64,000 bases of DNA, from assembly GCA_963989245.1 (NCBI GenBank), contig CAXDII010000033.1, positions 1 through 64,000 of the forward strand, written 5' to 3'. A program made the position numbers and the translations under genes. Positions 11,119 to 24,133 of the stretch are shown piece after piece. This DNA is from Nansenia antarctica. Lineage: Eukaryota > Chordata > Actinopteri > Argentiniformes > Microstomatidae. The stretch's first letter is position 1. Every line of letters begins with the position of its first letter. A model generated the notes under the pieces. It was not told where the DNA came from. It saw only the letters and a list, made by a program, of their open reading frames with translations, and searched no databases.

Positions 11119-12196
11119 GCCTTTTGCTCAAAAGTGATCAACGTTTCGTTTTCGAAGTCTCTTTTGACAATCTCTTCGAGAGCTGTTTTCAGTCATTAAC
11201 AGAGCTGTTCTGAAAGTGTCCAAGCGGCCTGTTCTTAGAGTGGACTGTTTTTTGCATTCGTTCTCAAGTTATATCAAACTATCAAAGTGTTGTTTTCTGC
11301 CTTTCACGAGCACATTTTGACTTGTTGTTGAATAATCCTATAATGTAACTCTAAATGACAATCAGAGCAACTTGAATTGTGTGTACAGCCTTTTGCTCAA
11401 AAGTGATCAACGTTTCGTTTTCGGAGTCTCTTTTGACAATCTCTTCGAGAGCTGTTTTCAGTCATTAACAGAGCTGTTCTGAAAGTGTCCAAGCGGCCTG
11501 TTCTTAGAGTGGACTGTTTTTTGCATTCGTTCTCAAGTTATATCAAACTATCAAAGTGTTGTTTTCTGCCTTTCACGAGCACATTTTGACTTGTTGTTGA
11601 ATAATCCTATAATGTAACTCTAAATGACAATCAGAGCAACTTGAATTGCGTGTGTGCAGCCTTTTGCTCAAAAGTGATCAACGTTTCGTTTTCGAAGTCT
11701 CTTTTGACAATCTCTTCGAGAGCTGTTTTCAGTCATTAACAGAGCTGTTCTGAAAGTGTCCAAGCGGCCTGTTCTTAGAGTGGACTGTTTTTTGCATTCG
11801 TTCTCAAGTTATATCAAACTATCAAAGTGTTGTTTTCTGCCTTTCACGAGCACATTTTGACTTGTTGTTGAATAATCCTATAATGTAACTCTAAATGACA
11901 ATCAGAGCAACTTGAATTGTGTGTACAGCCTTTTGCTCAAAAGTGATCAACGTTTCGTTTTCGGAGTCTCTTTTGACAATCTCTTCGAGAGCTGTTTTCA
12001 GTCATTAACAGAGCTGTTCTGAAAGTGTCCAAGCGGCCTGTTCTTAGAGTGGACTGTTTTTTGCATTCGTTCTCAAGTTATATCAAACTATCAAAGTGTT
12101 GTTTTCTGCCTTTCACGAGCACATTTTGACTTGTTGTTGAATAATCCTATAATGTAACTCTAAATGACAATCAGAGCAACTTGAATTGTGTGTACA
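11119..12196 (+). repeat. Local duplication of a 540-bp dimer with 2-bp shorter ends
   Basis: Monomers at 11119 and 11659 share TTCGAAGTC plus a GTGTGTACA end (269 bp), each followed by a CGGAG monomer (11388, 11928); the second of these also has the short end. Spacing 11119 to 11659 is 540 bp. The short end also appears once far away, in the monomer at 31181. Confidence 0.85.
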
Positions 12197-12738
12197 GCCT
12201 TTTGCTCAAAAGTGATCAACGTTTCGTTTTCGGAGTCTCTTTTGACAATCTCTTCGAGAGCTGTTTTCAGTCATTAACAGAGCTGTTCTGAAAGTGTCCA
12301 AGCGGCCTGTTCTTAGAGTGGACTGTTTTTTGCATTCGTTCTCAAGTTATATCAAACTATCAAAGTGTTGTTTTCTGCCTTTCACGAGCACATTTTGACT
12401 TGTTGTTGAATAATCCTATAATGTAACTCTAAATGACAATCAGAGCAACTTGAATTGCGTGTGTGCAGCCTTTTGCTCAAAAGTGATCAACGTTTCGTTT
12501 TCAGAGTCTCTTTTGACAATCTCTTCGAGAGCTGTTTTCAGTCATTAACAGAGCTGTTCTGAAAGTGTCCAAGCGGCCTGTTCTTAGAGTGGACTGTTTT
12601 TTGCATTCGTTCTCAAGTTATATCAAACTATCAAAGTGTTGTTTTCTGCCTTTCACGAGCACATTTTGACTTGTTGTTGAATAATCCTATAATGTAACTC
12701 TAAATGACAATCAGAGCAACTTGAATTGCGTGTGTGCA

Positions 12739-13010
12739 GCCTTTTGCTCAAAAGTGATCAACGTTTCGTTTTCGGAGTCTCTTTTGACAATCTCTTCGAG
12801 AGCTGTTTTCAGTCATTAACAGAGCTGTTCTGAAAGTGTCCAAGCGGCCTGTTCTTAGAGTGGACTTTTTTTTTGCATTCGTTCTCAAGTTATATCAAAC
12901 TATCAAAGTGTTGTTTTCTGCCTTTCACGAGCACATTTTGACTTGTTGTTGAATAATCCTATAATGTAACTCTAAATGACAATCAGAGCAACTTGAATTG
13001 CGTGTGTGCA
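12739..13010 (+). repeat. 272-bp monomer with nine-T run
   Basis: GGAC is followed by nine T where the consensus has TG plus six T. Among all monomers this is the only one of length 272, so it could be a real slippage product or an uncorrected homopolymer error. Confidence 0.8.
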
Positions 13011-14367
13011 GCCTTTTGCTCAAAAGTGATCAACGTTTCGTTTTCGGAGTCTCTTTTGACAATCTCTTCGAGAGCTGTTTTCAGTCATTAACAGAGCTGT
13101 TCTGAAAGTGTCCAAGCGGCCTGTTCTTAGAGTGGACTGTTTTTTGCATTCGTTCTCAAGTTATATCAAACTATCAAAGTGTTGTCTTCTGCCTTTCACG
13201 AGCACATTTTGACTTGTTGTTGAATAATCCTATAATGTAACTCTAAATGACAATCAGAGCAACTTGAATTGCGTGTGTGCAGCCTTTTGCTCAAAAGTGA
13301 TCAACGTTTCGTTTTCAGAGTCTCTTTTGACAATCTCTTCGAGAGCTGTTTTCAGTCATTAACAGAGCTGTTCTGAAAGTGTCCAAGCGGCCTGTTCTTA
13401 GAGTGGACTGTTTTTTGCATTCGTTCTCAAGTTATATCAAACTATCAAAGTGTTGTTTTCTGCCTTTCACGAGCACATTTTGACTTGTTGTTGAATAATC
13501 CTATAATGTAACTCTAAATGACAATCAGAGCAATTTGAATTGCGTGTGTGGAGCCTTTTGCTCAAAAGTGATCAACGTTTCGTTTTCGGAGTCTCTTTTG
13601 ACAATCTCTTCGAGAGCTGTTTTCAGTCATTAACAGAGCTGTTCTGAAAGTGTCCAAGCGGCCTGTTCTTAGAGTGGACTGTTTTTTGCATTCGTTCTCA
13701 AGTTATATCAAACTATCAAAGTGTTGTTTTCTGCCTTTCACGAGCACATTTTGACTTGTTGTTGAATAATCCTATAATGTAACTCTAAATGACAATCAGA
13801 GCAACTTGAATTGCGTGTGTGCAGCCTTTTGCTCAAAAGTGATCAACGTTTCGTTTTCGGAGTCTCTTTTGACAATCTCTTCGAGAGCTGTTTTCAGTCA
13901 TTAAAAGAGCCGTTCTGAAAGTGTCCAAGCGGCCTGTTCTTAGAGTGGACTGTTTTTTGCATTCGTTCTCAAGTTATATCAAACTATCAAAGTGTTGTTT
14001 TCTGCCTTTCACGAGCACATTTTGACTTGTTGTTGAATAATCCTATAATGTAACTCTAAATGACAATCAGAGCAACTTGAATTGCGTGTGTGCAGCCTTT
14101 TGCTCAAAAGTGATCAACGTTTCGTTTTCGGAGTCTCTTTTGACAATCTCTTCGAGAGCTGTTTTCAGTCATTAACAGAGCTGTTCTGAAAGTGTCCAAG
14201 CGGCCTGTTCTTAGAGTGGACTGTGTTTTTTGCATTCGTTCTCAAGTTATATCAAACTATCAAAGTGTTGTTTTCTGCCTTTCACGAGCACATTTTGACT
14301 TGTTGTTGAATAATCCTATAATGTAACTCTAAATGACAATCAGAGCAACTTGAATTGCGTGTGTGCA
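13011..14367 (+). repeat. 5-monomer duplication, copy a (1357 bp)
   Basis: Order: GTCTTCTG (13011), CAGAG with GCAATTTG/GTGGAG tail (13282), plain (13553), TTAAAAGAG (13824), 2-bp insertion (14095). The next five monomers repeat this exactly in order. The only difference I see is C at 13911 (GAGCCGTT) against T in copy b. Confidence 0.93.
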
Positions 14368-15724
14368 GCCTTTTGCTCAAAAGTGATCAACGTTTCGTTT
14401 TCGGAGTCTCTTTTGACAATCTCTTCGAGAGCTGTTTTCAGTCATTAACAGAGCTGTTCTGAAAGTGTCCAAGCGGCCTGTTCTTAGAGTGGACTGTTTT
14501 TTGCATTCGTTCTCAAGTTATATCAAACTATCAAAGTGTTGTCTTCTGCCTTTCACGAGCACATTTTGACTTGTTGTTGAATAATCCTATAATGTAACTC
14601 TAAATGACAATCAGAGCAACTTGAATTGCGTGTGTGCAGCCTTTTGCTCAAAAGTGATCAACGTTTCGTTTTCAGAGTCTCTTTTGACAATCTCTTCGAG
14701 AGCTGTTTTCAGTCATTAACAGAGCTGTTCTGAAAGTGTCCAAGCGGCCTGTTCTTAGAGTGGACTGTTTTTTGCATTCGTTCTCAAGTTATATCAAACT
14801 ATCAAAGTGTTGTTTTCTGCCTTTCACGAGCACATTTTGACTTGTTGTTGAATAATCCTATAATGTAACTCTAAATGACAATCAGAGCAATTTGAATTGC
14901 GTGTGTGGAGCCTTTTGCTCAAAAGTGATCAACGTTTCGTTTTCGGAGTCTCTTTTGACAATCTCTTCGAGAGCTGTTTTCAGTCATTAACAGAGCTGTT
15001 CTGAAAGTGTCCAAGCGGCCTGTTCTTAGAGTGGACTGTTTTTTGCATTCGTTCTCAAGTTATATCAAACTATCAAAGTGTTGTTTTCTGCCTTTCACGA
15101 GCACATTTTGACTTGTTGTTGAATAATCCTATAATGTAACTCTAAATGACAATCAGAGCAACTTGAATTGCGTGTGTGCAGCCTTTTGCTCAAAAGTGAT
15201 CAACGTTTCGTTTTCGGAGTCTCTTTTGACAATCTCTTCGAGAGCTGTTTTCAGTCATTAAAAGAGCTGTTCTGAAAGTGTCCAAGCGGCCTGTTCTTAG
15301 AGTGGACTGTTTTTTGCATTCGTTCTCAAGTTATATCAAACTATCAAAGTGTTGTTTTCTGCCTTTCACGAGCACATTTTGACTTGTTGTTGAATAATCC
15401 TATAATGTAACTCTAAATGACAATCAGAGCAACTTGAATTGCGTGTGTGCAGCCTTTTGCTCAAAAGTGATCAACGTTTCGTTTTCGGAGTCTCTTTTGA
15501 CAATCTCTTCGAGAGCTGTTTTCAGTCATTAACAGAGCTGTTCTGAAAGTGTCCAAGCGGCCTGTTCTTAGAGTGGACTGTGTTTTTTGCATTCGTTCTC
15601 AAGTTATATCAAACTATCAAAGTGTTGTTTTCTGCCTTTCACGAGCACATTTTGACTTGTTGTTGAATAATCCTATAATGTAACTCTAAATGACAATCAG
15701 AGCAACTTGAATTGCGTGTGTGCA
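14368..15724 (+). repeat. 5-monomer duplication, copy b (1357 bp)
   Basis: Tandem copy of the preceding block, same monomer order and same length. The TTAAAAGAG plus insertion pair that ends it is also found at 46016-46559, about 31 kb away. Confidence 0.93.
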
Positions 15725-17354
15725 GCCTTTTGCTCAAAAGTGATCAACGTTTCGTTTTCGGAGTCTCTTTTGACAATCTCTTCGAGAGCTGTTTTCAGTC
15801 ATTAACAGAGCTGTTCTGAAAGTGTCCAAGCGGCCTGTTCTTAGAGTGGACTGTTTTTTGCATTCGTTCTCAAGTTATATCAAACTATCAAAGTGTTGTT
15901 TTCTGCCTTTCACGAGCACATTTTGACTTGTTGTTGAATAATCCTATAATGTAACTCTAAATGACAATCAGAGCAACTTGAATTGCGTGTGTGCAGCCTT
16001 TTGCTCAAAAGTGATCAACGTTTCGTTTTCAGAGTCTCTTTTGACAATCTCTTCGAGAGCTGTTTTCAGTCATTAACAGAGCTGTTCTGAAAGTGTCCAA
16101 GCGGCCTGTTCTTAGAGTGGACTGTGTTTTGCATTCGTTCTCAAGTTATATCAAACTATCAAAGTGTTGTTTTCTGCCTTTCACGAGCACATTTTGACTT
16201 GTTGTTGAATAATCCTATAATGTAACTCTAAATGACAATCAGAGCAACTTGAATTGCGTGTGTGCAGCCTTTTGCTCAAAAGTGATCAACGTTTCGTTTT
16301 CGGAGTCTCTTTTGACAATCTCTTCGAGAGCTGTTTTCAGTCATTAACAGAGCTGTTCTGAAAGTGTCCAAGCGGCCTGTTCTTAGAGTGGACTGTGTTT
16401 TTTGCATTCGTTCTCAAGTTATATCAAACTATCAAAGTGTTGTTTTCTGCCTTTCACGAGCACATTTTGACTTGTTGTTGAATAATCCTATAATGTAACT
16501 CTAAATGACAATCAGAGCAACTTGAATTGCGTGTGTGCAGCCTTTTGCTCAAAAGTGATCAACGTTTCGTTTTCGGAGTCTCTTTTGACAATCTCTTCGA
16601 GAGCTGTTTTCAGTCATTAACAGAGCTGTTCTGAAAGTGTCCAAGCGGCCTGTTCTTAGAGTGGACTGTGTTTTTTGCATTCGTTCTCAAGTTATATCAA
16701 ACTATCAAAGTGTTGTTTTCTGCCTTTCACGAGCACATTTTGACTTGTTGTTGAATAATCCTATAATGTAACTCTAAATGACAATCAGAGCAACTTGAAT
16801 TGCGTGTGTGCAGCCTTTTGCTCAAAAGTGATCAACGTTTCGTTTTCGGAGTCTCTTTTGACAATCTCTTCGAGAGCTGTTTTCAGTCATTAACAGAGCT
16901 GTTCTGAAAGTGTCCAAGCGGCCTGTTCTTAGAGTGGACTGTTTTTTGCATTCGTTCTCAAGTTATATCAAACTATCAAAGTGTTGTTTTCTGCCTTTCA
17001 CGAGCACATTTTGACTTGTTGTTGAATAATCCTATAATGTAACTCTAAATGACAATCAGAGCAACTTGAATTGCGTGTGTGCAGCCTTTTGCTCAAAAGT
17101 GATCAACGTTTCGTTTTCAGAGTCTCTTTTGACAATCTCTTCGAGAGCTGTTTTCAGTCATTAACAGAGCTGTTCTGAAAGTGTCCAAGCGGCCTGTTCT
17201 TAGAGTGGACTGTGTTTTGCATTCGTTCTCAAGTTATATCAAACTATCAAAGTGTTGTTTTCTGCCTTTCACGAGCACATTTTGACTTGTTGTTGAATAA
17301 TCCTATAATGTAACTCTAAATGACAATCAGAGCAACTTGAATTGCGTGTGTGCA
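15725..17354 (+). repeat. Zone 2 end: first TGTGTTTTGC monomers
   Basis: Order: plain (15725), CAGAG with TGTGTTTTGC (15996), two consecutive 273-bp monomers (16267, 16540), plain (16813), CAGAG with TGTGTTTTGC (17084). This marks the start of a class that then runs through zones 3 and 4 and last appears at 49274. The series insertion, plain, CAGAG/TGTG occurs twice (from 15452 and from 16540). Confidence 0.85.
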
Positions 17355-18167
17355 GCGTTTTGCTCAAAAGTGATCAACGTTTCGTTTTCGGAGTCTCTTT
17401 TGACAATCTCTTCGAGAGCTGTTTTCAGTCATTAACAGAGCTGTTCTGAAAATGTCCAAGCGGCCTGTTCTTAGAGTGGACTGTTTTTTGCATTCGTTCT
17501 CAAGTTATATCAAACTATCAAAGTGTTGTTTTCTGCCTTTCACGAGCACATTTTGACTTGTTGTTGAATAATCCTATAATGTAACTCTAAATGACAATCA
17601 GAGCAACTTGAATTGCGTGTGTGCAGCCTTTTGCACAAAAGTGATCAACGTTTCGTTTTCAGAGTCTCTTTTGACAATCTCTTCGAGAGCTGTTTTCAGT
17701 AATTAACAGAGCTGTTCTGAAAGTGTCCAAGCGGCCTGTTCTTAGAGTGGACTGTTTTTTGCATTCGTTCTCAAGTTATATCAAACTATCAAAGTGTTGT
17801 TTTCTGCCTTTCTGGAGCACATTTTGACTTGTTGTTGAATAATCCTATAATGTAACTCTAAATGACAATCAGAGCAACTTGAATTGCGTGTGTGCAGCCT
17901 TTTGCTCAAAAGTGATCAACGTTTCGTTTTCGGAGTCTCTTTTGACAATCTCTTAGAGAGCTGTTTTCAGTCATTAACAGAGCTGTTCTGAAAGTGTCCA
18001 AGCGGCCTGTTCTTAGAGTGGACTGTGTTTTGCATTCGTTCTCAAGTTATATCAAACTATCAAAGTGTTGTTTTCTGCCTTTCACGAGCACATTTTGACT
18101 TGTTGTTGAATAATCCTATAATGTAACTCTAAATGACAATCAGAGCAACTTGAATTGCGTGTGTGCA
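17355..18167 (+). repeat. Zone 3 trimer cassette, first copy
   Basis: Order: GAAAATGTCC (17355, which also has a private GCGTTTTGC start), then CAGAG plus CAGTAATTA plus TTTCTGGAGC (17626, with TTGCAC), then CTCTTAGAG plus TGTGTTTTGC (17897). The TTGCAC change is shared only with the copy at 31992. Confidence 0.9.
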
Positions 18168-21100
18168 GCCTTTTGCTCAAAAGTGATCAACGTTTCGTTT
18201 TCGGAGTCTCTTTTGACAATCTCTTCGAGAGCTGTTTTCAGTCATTAACAGAGCTGTTCTGAAAGTGTCCAAGCGGCCTGTTCTTAGAGTGGACTGTTTT
18301 TTGCATTCGTTCTCAAGTTATATCAAACTATCAAAGTGTTGTTTTCTGCCTTTCACGAGCACATTTTGACTTGTTGTTGAATAATCCTATAATGTAACTC
18401 TAAATGACAATCAGAGCAACTTGAATTGCGTGTGTGCAGCCTTTTGCTCAAAAGTGATCAACGTTTCGTTTTCGGAGTCTCTTTTGACAATCTCTTCGAG
18501 AGCTGTTTTCAGTCATTAACAGAGCTGTTCTGAAAGTGTCCAAGCGGCCTGTTCTTAGAGTGGACTGTTTTTTGCATTCGTTCTCAAGTTATATCAAACT
18601 ATCAAAGTGTTGTTTTCTGCCTTTCACGAGCACATTTTGACTTGTTGTTGAATAATCCTATAATGTAACTCTAAATGACAATCAGAGCAACTTGAATTGC
18701 GTGTGTGCAGCCTTTTGCTCAAAAGTGATCAACGTTTCGTTTTCAGAGTCTCTTTTGACAATCTCTTCGAGAGCTGTTTTCAGTCATTAACAGAGCTGTT
18801 CTGAAAGTGTCCAAGCGGCCTGTTCTTAGAGTGGACTGTTTTTTGCATTCGTTCTCAAGTTATATCAAACTATCAAAGTGTTGTTTTCTGCCTTTCACGA
18901 GCACATTTTGACTTGTTGTTGAATAATCCTATAATGTAACTCTAAATGACAATCAGAGCAACTTGAATTGCGTGTGTGCAGCCTTTTGCTCAAAAGTGAT
19001 CAACGTTTCATTTTCAGAGTCTCTTTTGACAATCTCTTCGAGAGCTGTTTTCAGTCATTAACAGAGCTGTTCTGAAAGTGTCCAAGCGGCCTGTTCTTAG
19101 AGTGGACTGTGTTTTGCATTCGTTCTCAAGTTATATCAAACTATCAAAGTGTTGTTTTCTGCCTTTCACGAGCACATTTTGACTTGTTGTTGAATAATCC
19201 TATAATGTAACTCTAAATGACAATCAGAGCAACTTGAATTGCGTGTGTGCAGCCTTTTGCTCAAAAGTGATCAACGTTTCGTTTTCGGAGTCTCTTTTGA
19301 CAATCTCTTCGAGAGCTGTTTTCAGTCATTAACAGAGCTGTTCTGAAAGTGTCCAAGCGGCCTGTTCTTAGAGTGGACTGTTTTTTGCATTCGTTCTCAA
19401 GTTATATCAAACTATCAAAGTGTTGTTTTCTGCCTTTCACGAGCACATTTTGACTTGTTGTTGAATAATCCTATAATGTAACTCTAAATGACAATCAGAG
19501 CAACTTGAATTGCGTGTGTGCAGCCTTTTGCTCAAAAGTGATCAACGTTTCGTTTTCGGAGTCTCTTTTGACAATCTCTTCGAGAGCTGTTTTCAGTCAT
19601 TAACAGAGCTGTTCTGAAAGTGTCCAAGCGGCCTGTTCTTAGAGTGGACTGTTTTTTGCATTCGTTCTCAAGTTATATCAAACTATCAAAGTGTTGTTTT
19701 CTGCCTTTCACGAGCACATTTTGACTTGTTGTTGAATAATCCTATAATGTAACTCTAAATGACAATCAGAGCAACTTGAATTGCGTGTGTGCAGCCTTTT
19801 GCTCAAAAGTGATCAACGTTTCGTTTTCAGAGTCTCTTTTGACAATCTCTTCGAGAGCTGTTTTCAGTCATTAACAGAGCTGTTCTGAAAGTGTCCAAGC
19901 GGCCTGTTCTTAGAGTGGACTGTGTTTTGCATTCGTTCTCAAGTTATATCAAACTATCAAAGTGTTGTTTTCTGCCTTTCACGAGCACATTTTGACTTGT
20001 TGTTGAATAATCCTATAATGTAACTCTAAATGACAATCAGAGCAACTTGAATTGCGTGTGTGCAGCCTTTTGCTCAAAAGTGATCAACGTTTCGTTTTCG
20101 GAGTCTCTTTTGACAATCTCTTCGAGAGCTGTTTTCAGTCATTAACAGAGCTGTTCTGAAAGTGTCCAAGCGGCCTGTTCTTAGAGTGGACTGTTTTTTG
20201 CATTCGTTCTCAAGTTATATCAAACTATCAAAGTGTTGTTTTCTGCCTTTCACGAGCACATTTTGACTTGTTGTTGAATAATCCTATAATGTAACTCTAA
20301 ATGACAATCAGAGCAACTTGAATTGCGTGTGTGCAGCCTTTTGCTCAAAAGTGATCAACGTTTCGTTTTCGGAGTCTCTTTTGACAATCTCTTCGAGAGC
20401 TGTTTTCAGTCATTAACAGAGCTGTTCTGAAAGTGTCCAAGCGGCCTGTTCTTAGAGTGGACTGTTTTTTGCATTCGTTCTCAAGTTATATCAAACTATC
20501 AAAGTGTTGTTTTCTGCCTTTCACGAGCACATTTTGACTTGTTGTTGAATAATCCTATAATGTAACTCTAAATGACAATCAGAGCAACTTGAATTGCGTG
20601 TGTGCAGCCTTTTGCTCAAAAGTGATCAACGTTTCGTTTTCAGAGTCTCTTTTGACAATCTCTTCGAGAGCTGTTTTCAGTCATTAACAGAGCTGTTCTG
20701 AAAATGTCCAAGCGGCCTGTTCTTAGAGTGGACTGTTTTTTGCATTCGTTCTCAAGTTATATCAAACTATCAAAGTGTTGTTTTCTGCCTTTCACGAGCA
20801 CATTTTGACTTGTTGTTGAATAATCCTATAATGTAACTCTAAATGACAATCAGAGCAACTTGAATTGCGTGTGTGCAGCCTTTTGCTCAAAAGTGATCAA
20901 CGTTTCGTTTTCAGAGTCTCTTTTGACAATCTCTTCGAGAGCTGTTTTCAGTAATTAACAGAGCTGTTCTGAAAGTGTCCAAGCGGCCTGTTCTTAGAGT
21001 GGACTGTTTTTTGCATTCTTTCTCAAGTTATATCAAACTATCAAAGTGTTGTTTTCTGCCTTTCTGGAGCACATTTTGACTTGTTGTTGAATAATCCTAT

Positions 21101-24100
21101 AATGTAACTCTAAATGACAATCAGAGCAACTTGAATTGCGTGTGTGCAGCCTTTTGCTCAAAAGTGATCAACGTTTCGTTTTCGGAGTCTCTTTTGACAA
21201 TCTCTTAGAGAGCTGTTTTCAGTCATTAACAGAGCTGTTCTGAAAGTGTCCAAGCGGCCTGTTCTTAGAGTGGACTGTGTTTTGCATTCGTTCTCAAGTT
21301 ATATCAAACTATCAAAGTGTTGTTTTCTGCCTTTCACGAGCACATTTTGACTTGTTGTTGAATAATCCTATAATGTAACTCTAAATGACAATCAGAGCAA
21401 TTTGAATTGCGTGTGTGCAGCCTTTTGCTCAAAAGTGATCAACGTTTCGTTTTCGGAGTCTCTTTTGACAATCTCTTCGAGAGCTGTTTTCAGTCATTAA
21501 CAGAGCTGTTCTGAAAGTGTCCAAGCGGCCTGTTCTTAGAGTGGACTGTTTTTTGCATTCGTTCTCAAGTTATATCAAACTATCAAAGTGTTGTTTTCTG
21601 CCTTTCACGAGCACATTTTGACTTGTTGTTGAATAATCCTATAATGTAACTCTAAATGACAATCAGAGCAACTTGAATTGCGTGTGTGCAACCTTTTGCT
21701 CAAAAGTGATCAACGTTTCGTTTTCGGAGTCTCTTTTGACAATCTCTTCGAGAGCTGTTTTCAGTCATTAACAGAGCTGTTCTGAAAGTGTCCAAGCGGC
21801 CTGTTCTTAGAGTGGACTGTGTTTTTTGCATTCGTTCTCAAGTTATATCAAACTATCAAAGTGTTGTTTTCTGCCTTTCACGAGCACATTTTGACTTGTT
21901 GTTGAATAATCCTATAATGTAACTCTAAATGACAATCAGAGCAACTTGAATTGCGTGTGTGCAGCCTTTTGCTCAAAAGTGATCAACGTTTCGTTTTCAG
22001 AGTCTCTTTTGACAATCTCTTCGAGAGCTGTTTTCAGTCATTAACAGAGCTGTTCTGAAAGTGTCCAAGCGGCCTGTTCTTAGAGTGGACTGTTTTTTGC
22101 ATTCGTTCTCAAGTTATATCAAACTATCAAAGTGTTGTTTTCTGCCTTTCACGAGCACATTTTGACTTGTTGTTGAATAATCCTATAATGTAACTCTAAA
22201 TGACAATCAGAGCAACTTGAATTGCGTGTGTGCAGCCTTTTGCTCAAAAGTGATCAACGTTTCGTTTTCAGAGTCTCTTTTGACAATCTCTTCGAGAGCT
22301 GTTTTCAGTCATTAACAGAGCTGTTCTGAAAGTGTCCAAGCGGCCTGTTCTTAGAGTGGACTGTGTTTTGCATTCGTTCTCAAGTTATATCAAACTATCA
22401 AAGTGTTGTTTTCTGCCTTTCACGAGCACATTTTGACTTGTTGTTGAATAATCCTATAATGTAACTCTAAATGACAATCAGAGCAACTTGAATTGCGTGT
22501 GTGCAGCCTTTTGCTCAAAAGTGATCAACGTTTCGTTTTCGGAGTCTCTTTTGACAATCTCTTCGAGAGCTGTTTTCAGTCATTAACAGAGCTGTTCTGA
22601 AAGTGTCCAAGCGGCCTGTTCTTAGAGTGGACTGTTTTTTGCATTCGTTCTCAAGTTATATCAAACTATCAAAGTGTTGTTTTCTGCCTTTCACGAGCAC
22701 ATTTTGACTTGTTCTTGAATAATCCTATAATGTAACTCTAAATGACAATCAGAGCAACTTGAATTGCGTGTGTGCAGCCTTTTGCTCAAAAGTGATCAAC
22801 GTTTCGTTTTCAGAGTCTCTTTTGACAATCTCTTCGAGAGCTGTTTTCAGTCATTAACAGAGCTGTTCTGAAAGTGTCCAAGCGGCCTGTTCTTAGAGTG
22901 GACTGTGTTTTGCATTCGTTCTCAAGTTATATCAAACTATCAAAGTGTTGTTTTCTGCCTTTCACGAGCACATTTTGACTTGTTGTTGAATAATCCTATA
23001 ATGTAACTCTAAATGACAATCAGAGCAACTTGAATTGCGTGTGTGCAGCCTTTTGCTCAAAAGTGATCAACGTTTCGTTTTCGGAGTCTCTTTTGACAAT
23101 CTCTTCGAGAGCTGTTTTCAGTCATTAACAGAGCTGTTCTGAAAGTGTCCAAGCGGCCTGTTCTTAGAGTGGACTGTTTTTTGCATTCGTTCTCAAGTTA
23201 TATCAAACTATCAAAGTGTTGTTTTCTGCCTTTCACGAGCACATTTTGACTTGTTGTTGAATAATCCTATAATGTAACTCTAAATGACAATCAGAGCAAC
23301 TTGAATTGCGTGTGTGCAGCCTTTTGCTCAAAAGTGATCAACGTTTCGTTTTCGGAGTCTCTTTTGACAATCTCTTCGAGAGCTGTTTTCAGTCATTAAC
23401 AGAGCTGTTCTGAAAGTGTCCAAGCGGCCTGTTCTTAGAGTGGACTGTGTTTTTTGCATTCGTTCTCAAGTTATATCAAACTATCAAAGTGTTGTTTTCT
23501 GCCTTTCACGAGCACATTTTGACTTGTTGTTGAATAATCCTATAATGTAACTCTAAATGACAATCAGAGCAACTTGAATTGCGTGTGTGCAGCCTTTTGC
23601 TCAAAGGTGATCAACGTTTCGTTTTCAGAGTCTCTTTTGACAATCTCTTCGAGAGCTGTTTTCAGTCATTAACAGAGCTGTTCTGAAAGTGTCCAAGCGG
23701 CCTGTTCTTAGAGTGGACTGTTTTTTGCATTCGTTCTCAAGTTATATCAAACTATCAAAGTGTTGTTTTCTGCCTTTCACGAGCACATTTTGACTTGTTG
23801 TTGAATAATCCTATAATGTAACTCTAAATGACAATCAGAGCAACTTGAATTGCGTGTGTGCAGCCTTTTGCTCAAAAGTGATCAACGTTTCGTTTTCAGA
23901 GTCTCTTTTGACAATCTCTTCGAGAGCTGTTTTCAGTCATTAACAGAGCTGTTCTGAAAGTGTCCAAGCGGCCTGTTCTTAGAGTGGACTGTTTTTTGCA
24001 TTCGTTCTCAAGTTATATCAAACTATCAAAGTGTTGTTTTCTGCCTTTCACGAGCACATTTTGACTTGTTGTTGAATAATCCTATAATGTAACTCTAAAT

Positions 24101-24133
24101 GACAATCAGAGCAACTTGAATTGCGTGTGTGCA
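18168..24133 (+). repeat. 22-monomer HOR, copy 1 (5966 bp)
   Basis: Monomers M68-M89. Signature order: plain, plain, CAGAG, CATTTTC/CAGAG/TGTG, plain, plain, CAGAG/TGTG, plain, plain, CAGAG/AAAATG, CAGTAATTA, CTTAGAG/TGTG with GCAATTTG end, plain, ACCTTTT start with 2-bp insertion (21691), CAGAG, CAGAG/TGTG, GTTCTTG, CAGAG/TGTG, plain, insertion (23319), AAAGGTG/CAGAG (23592), CAGAG. Every element recurs in the same place 5966 bp later. The only difference noticed is CATTCTTTCTC in the monomer at 20878 against CATTCGTTCTC in copy 2. Confidence 0.95.
20607..21419 (+). repeat. Trimer cassette inside 22-mer copy 1
   Basis: AAAATGTCC, CAGTAATTA/TCTGGAG and CTCTTAGAG monomers in the same order as at 17355-18167, but with CTC retained in place of CAC in the second monomer and a GCAATTTG end on the third. 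Confidence 0.92.

Larger units (their letters stand above)
8678..17354 (+). repeat. Zone 2: mixed monomers with small local duplications
   Basis: 32 monomers (M33-M64). It begins with three near-consensus monomers (8678, 8949, 9220) and contains local markers: GCAATTTG with GTGGAGCC at the unit end (9491, 13282, 14639), a 2-bp shorter end GTGTGTACA (11119, 11659, 11928), GTCTTCTG (13011, 14368) and TTAAAAGAG (13824, 15181). HORs are short: 2 and 5 monomers. Confidence 0.88.

Noticed and set aside
12739..13010. Nine-T run as a distinct monomer class
   Set aside because: Only one copy exists and homopolymer length is error-prone; treated as a private change, not a class.
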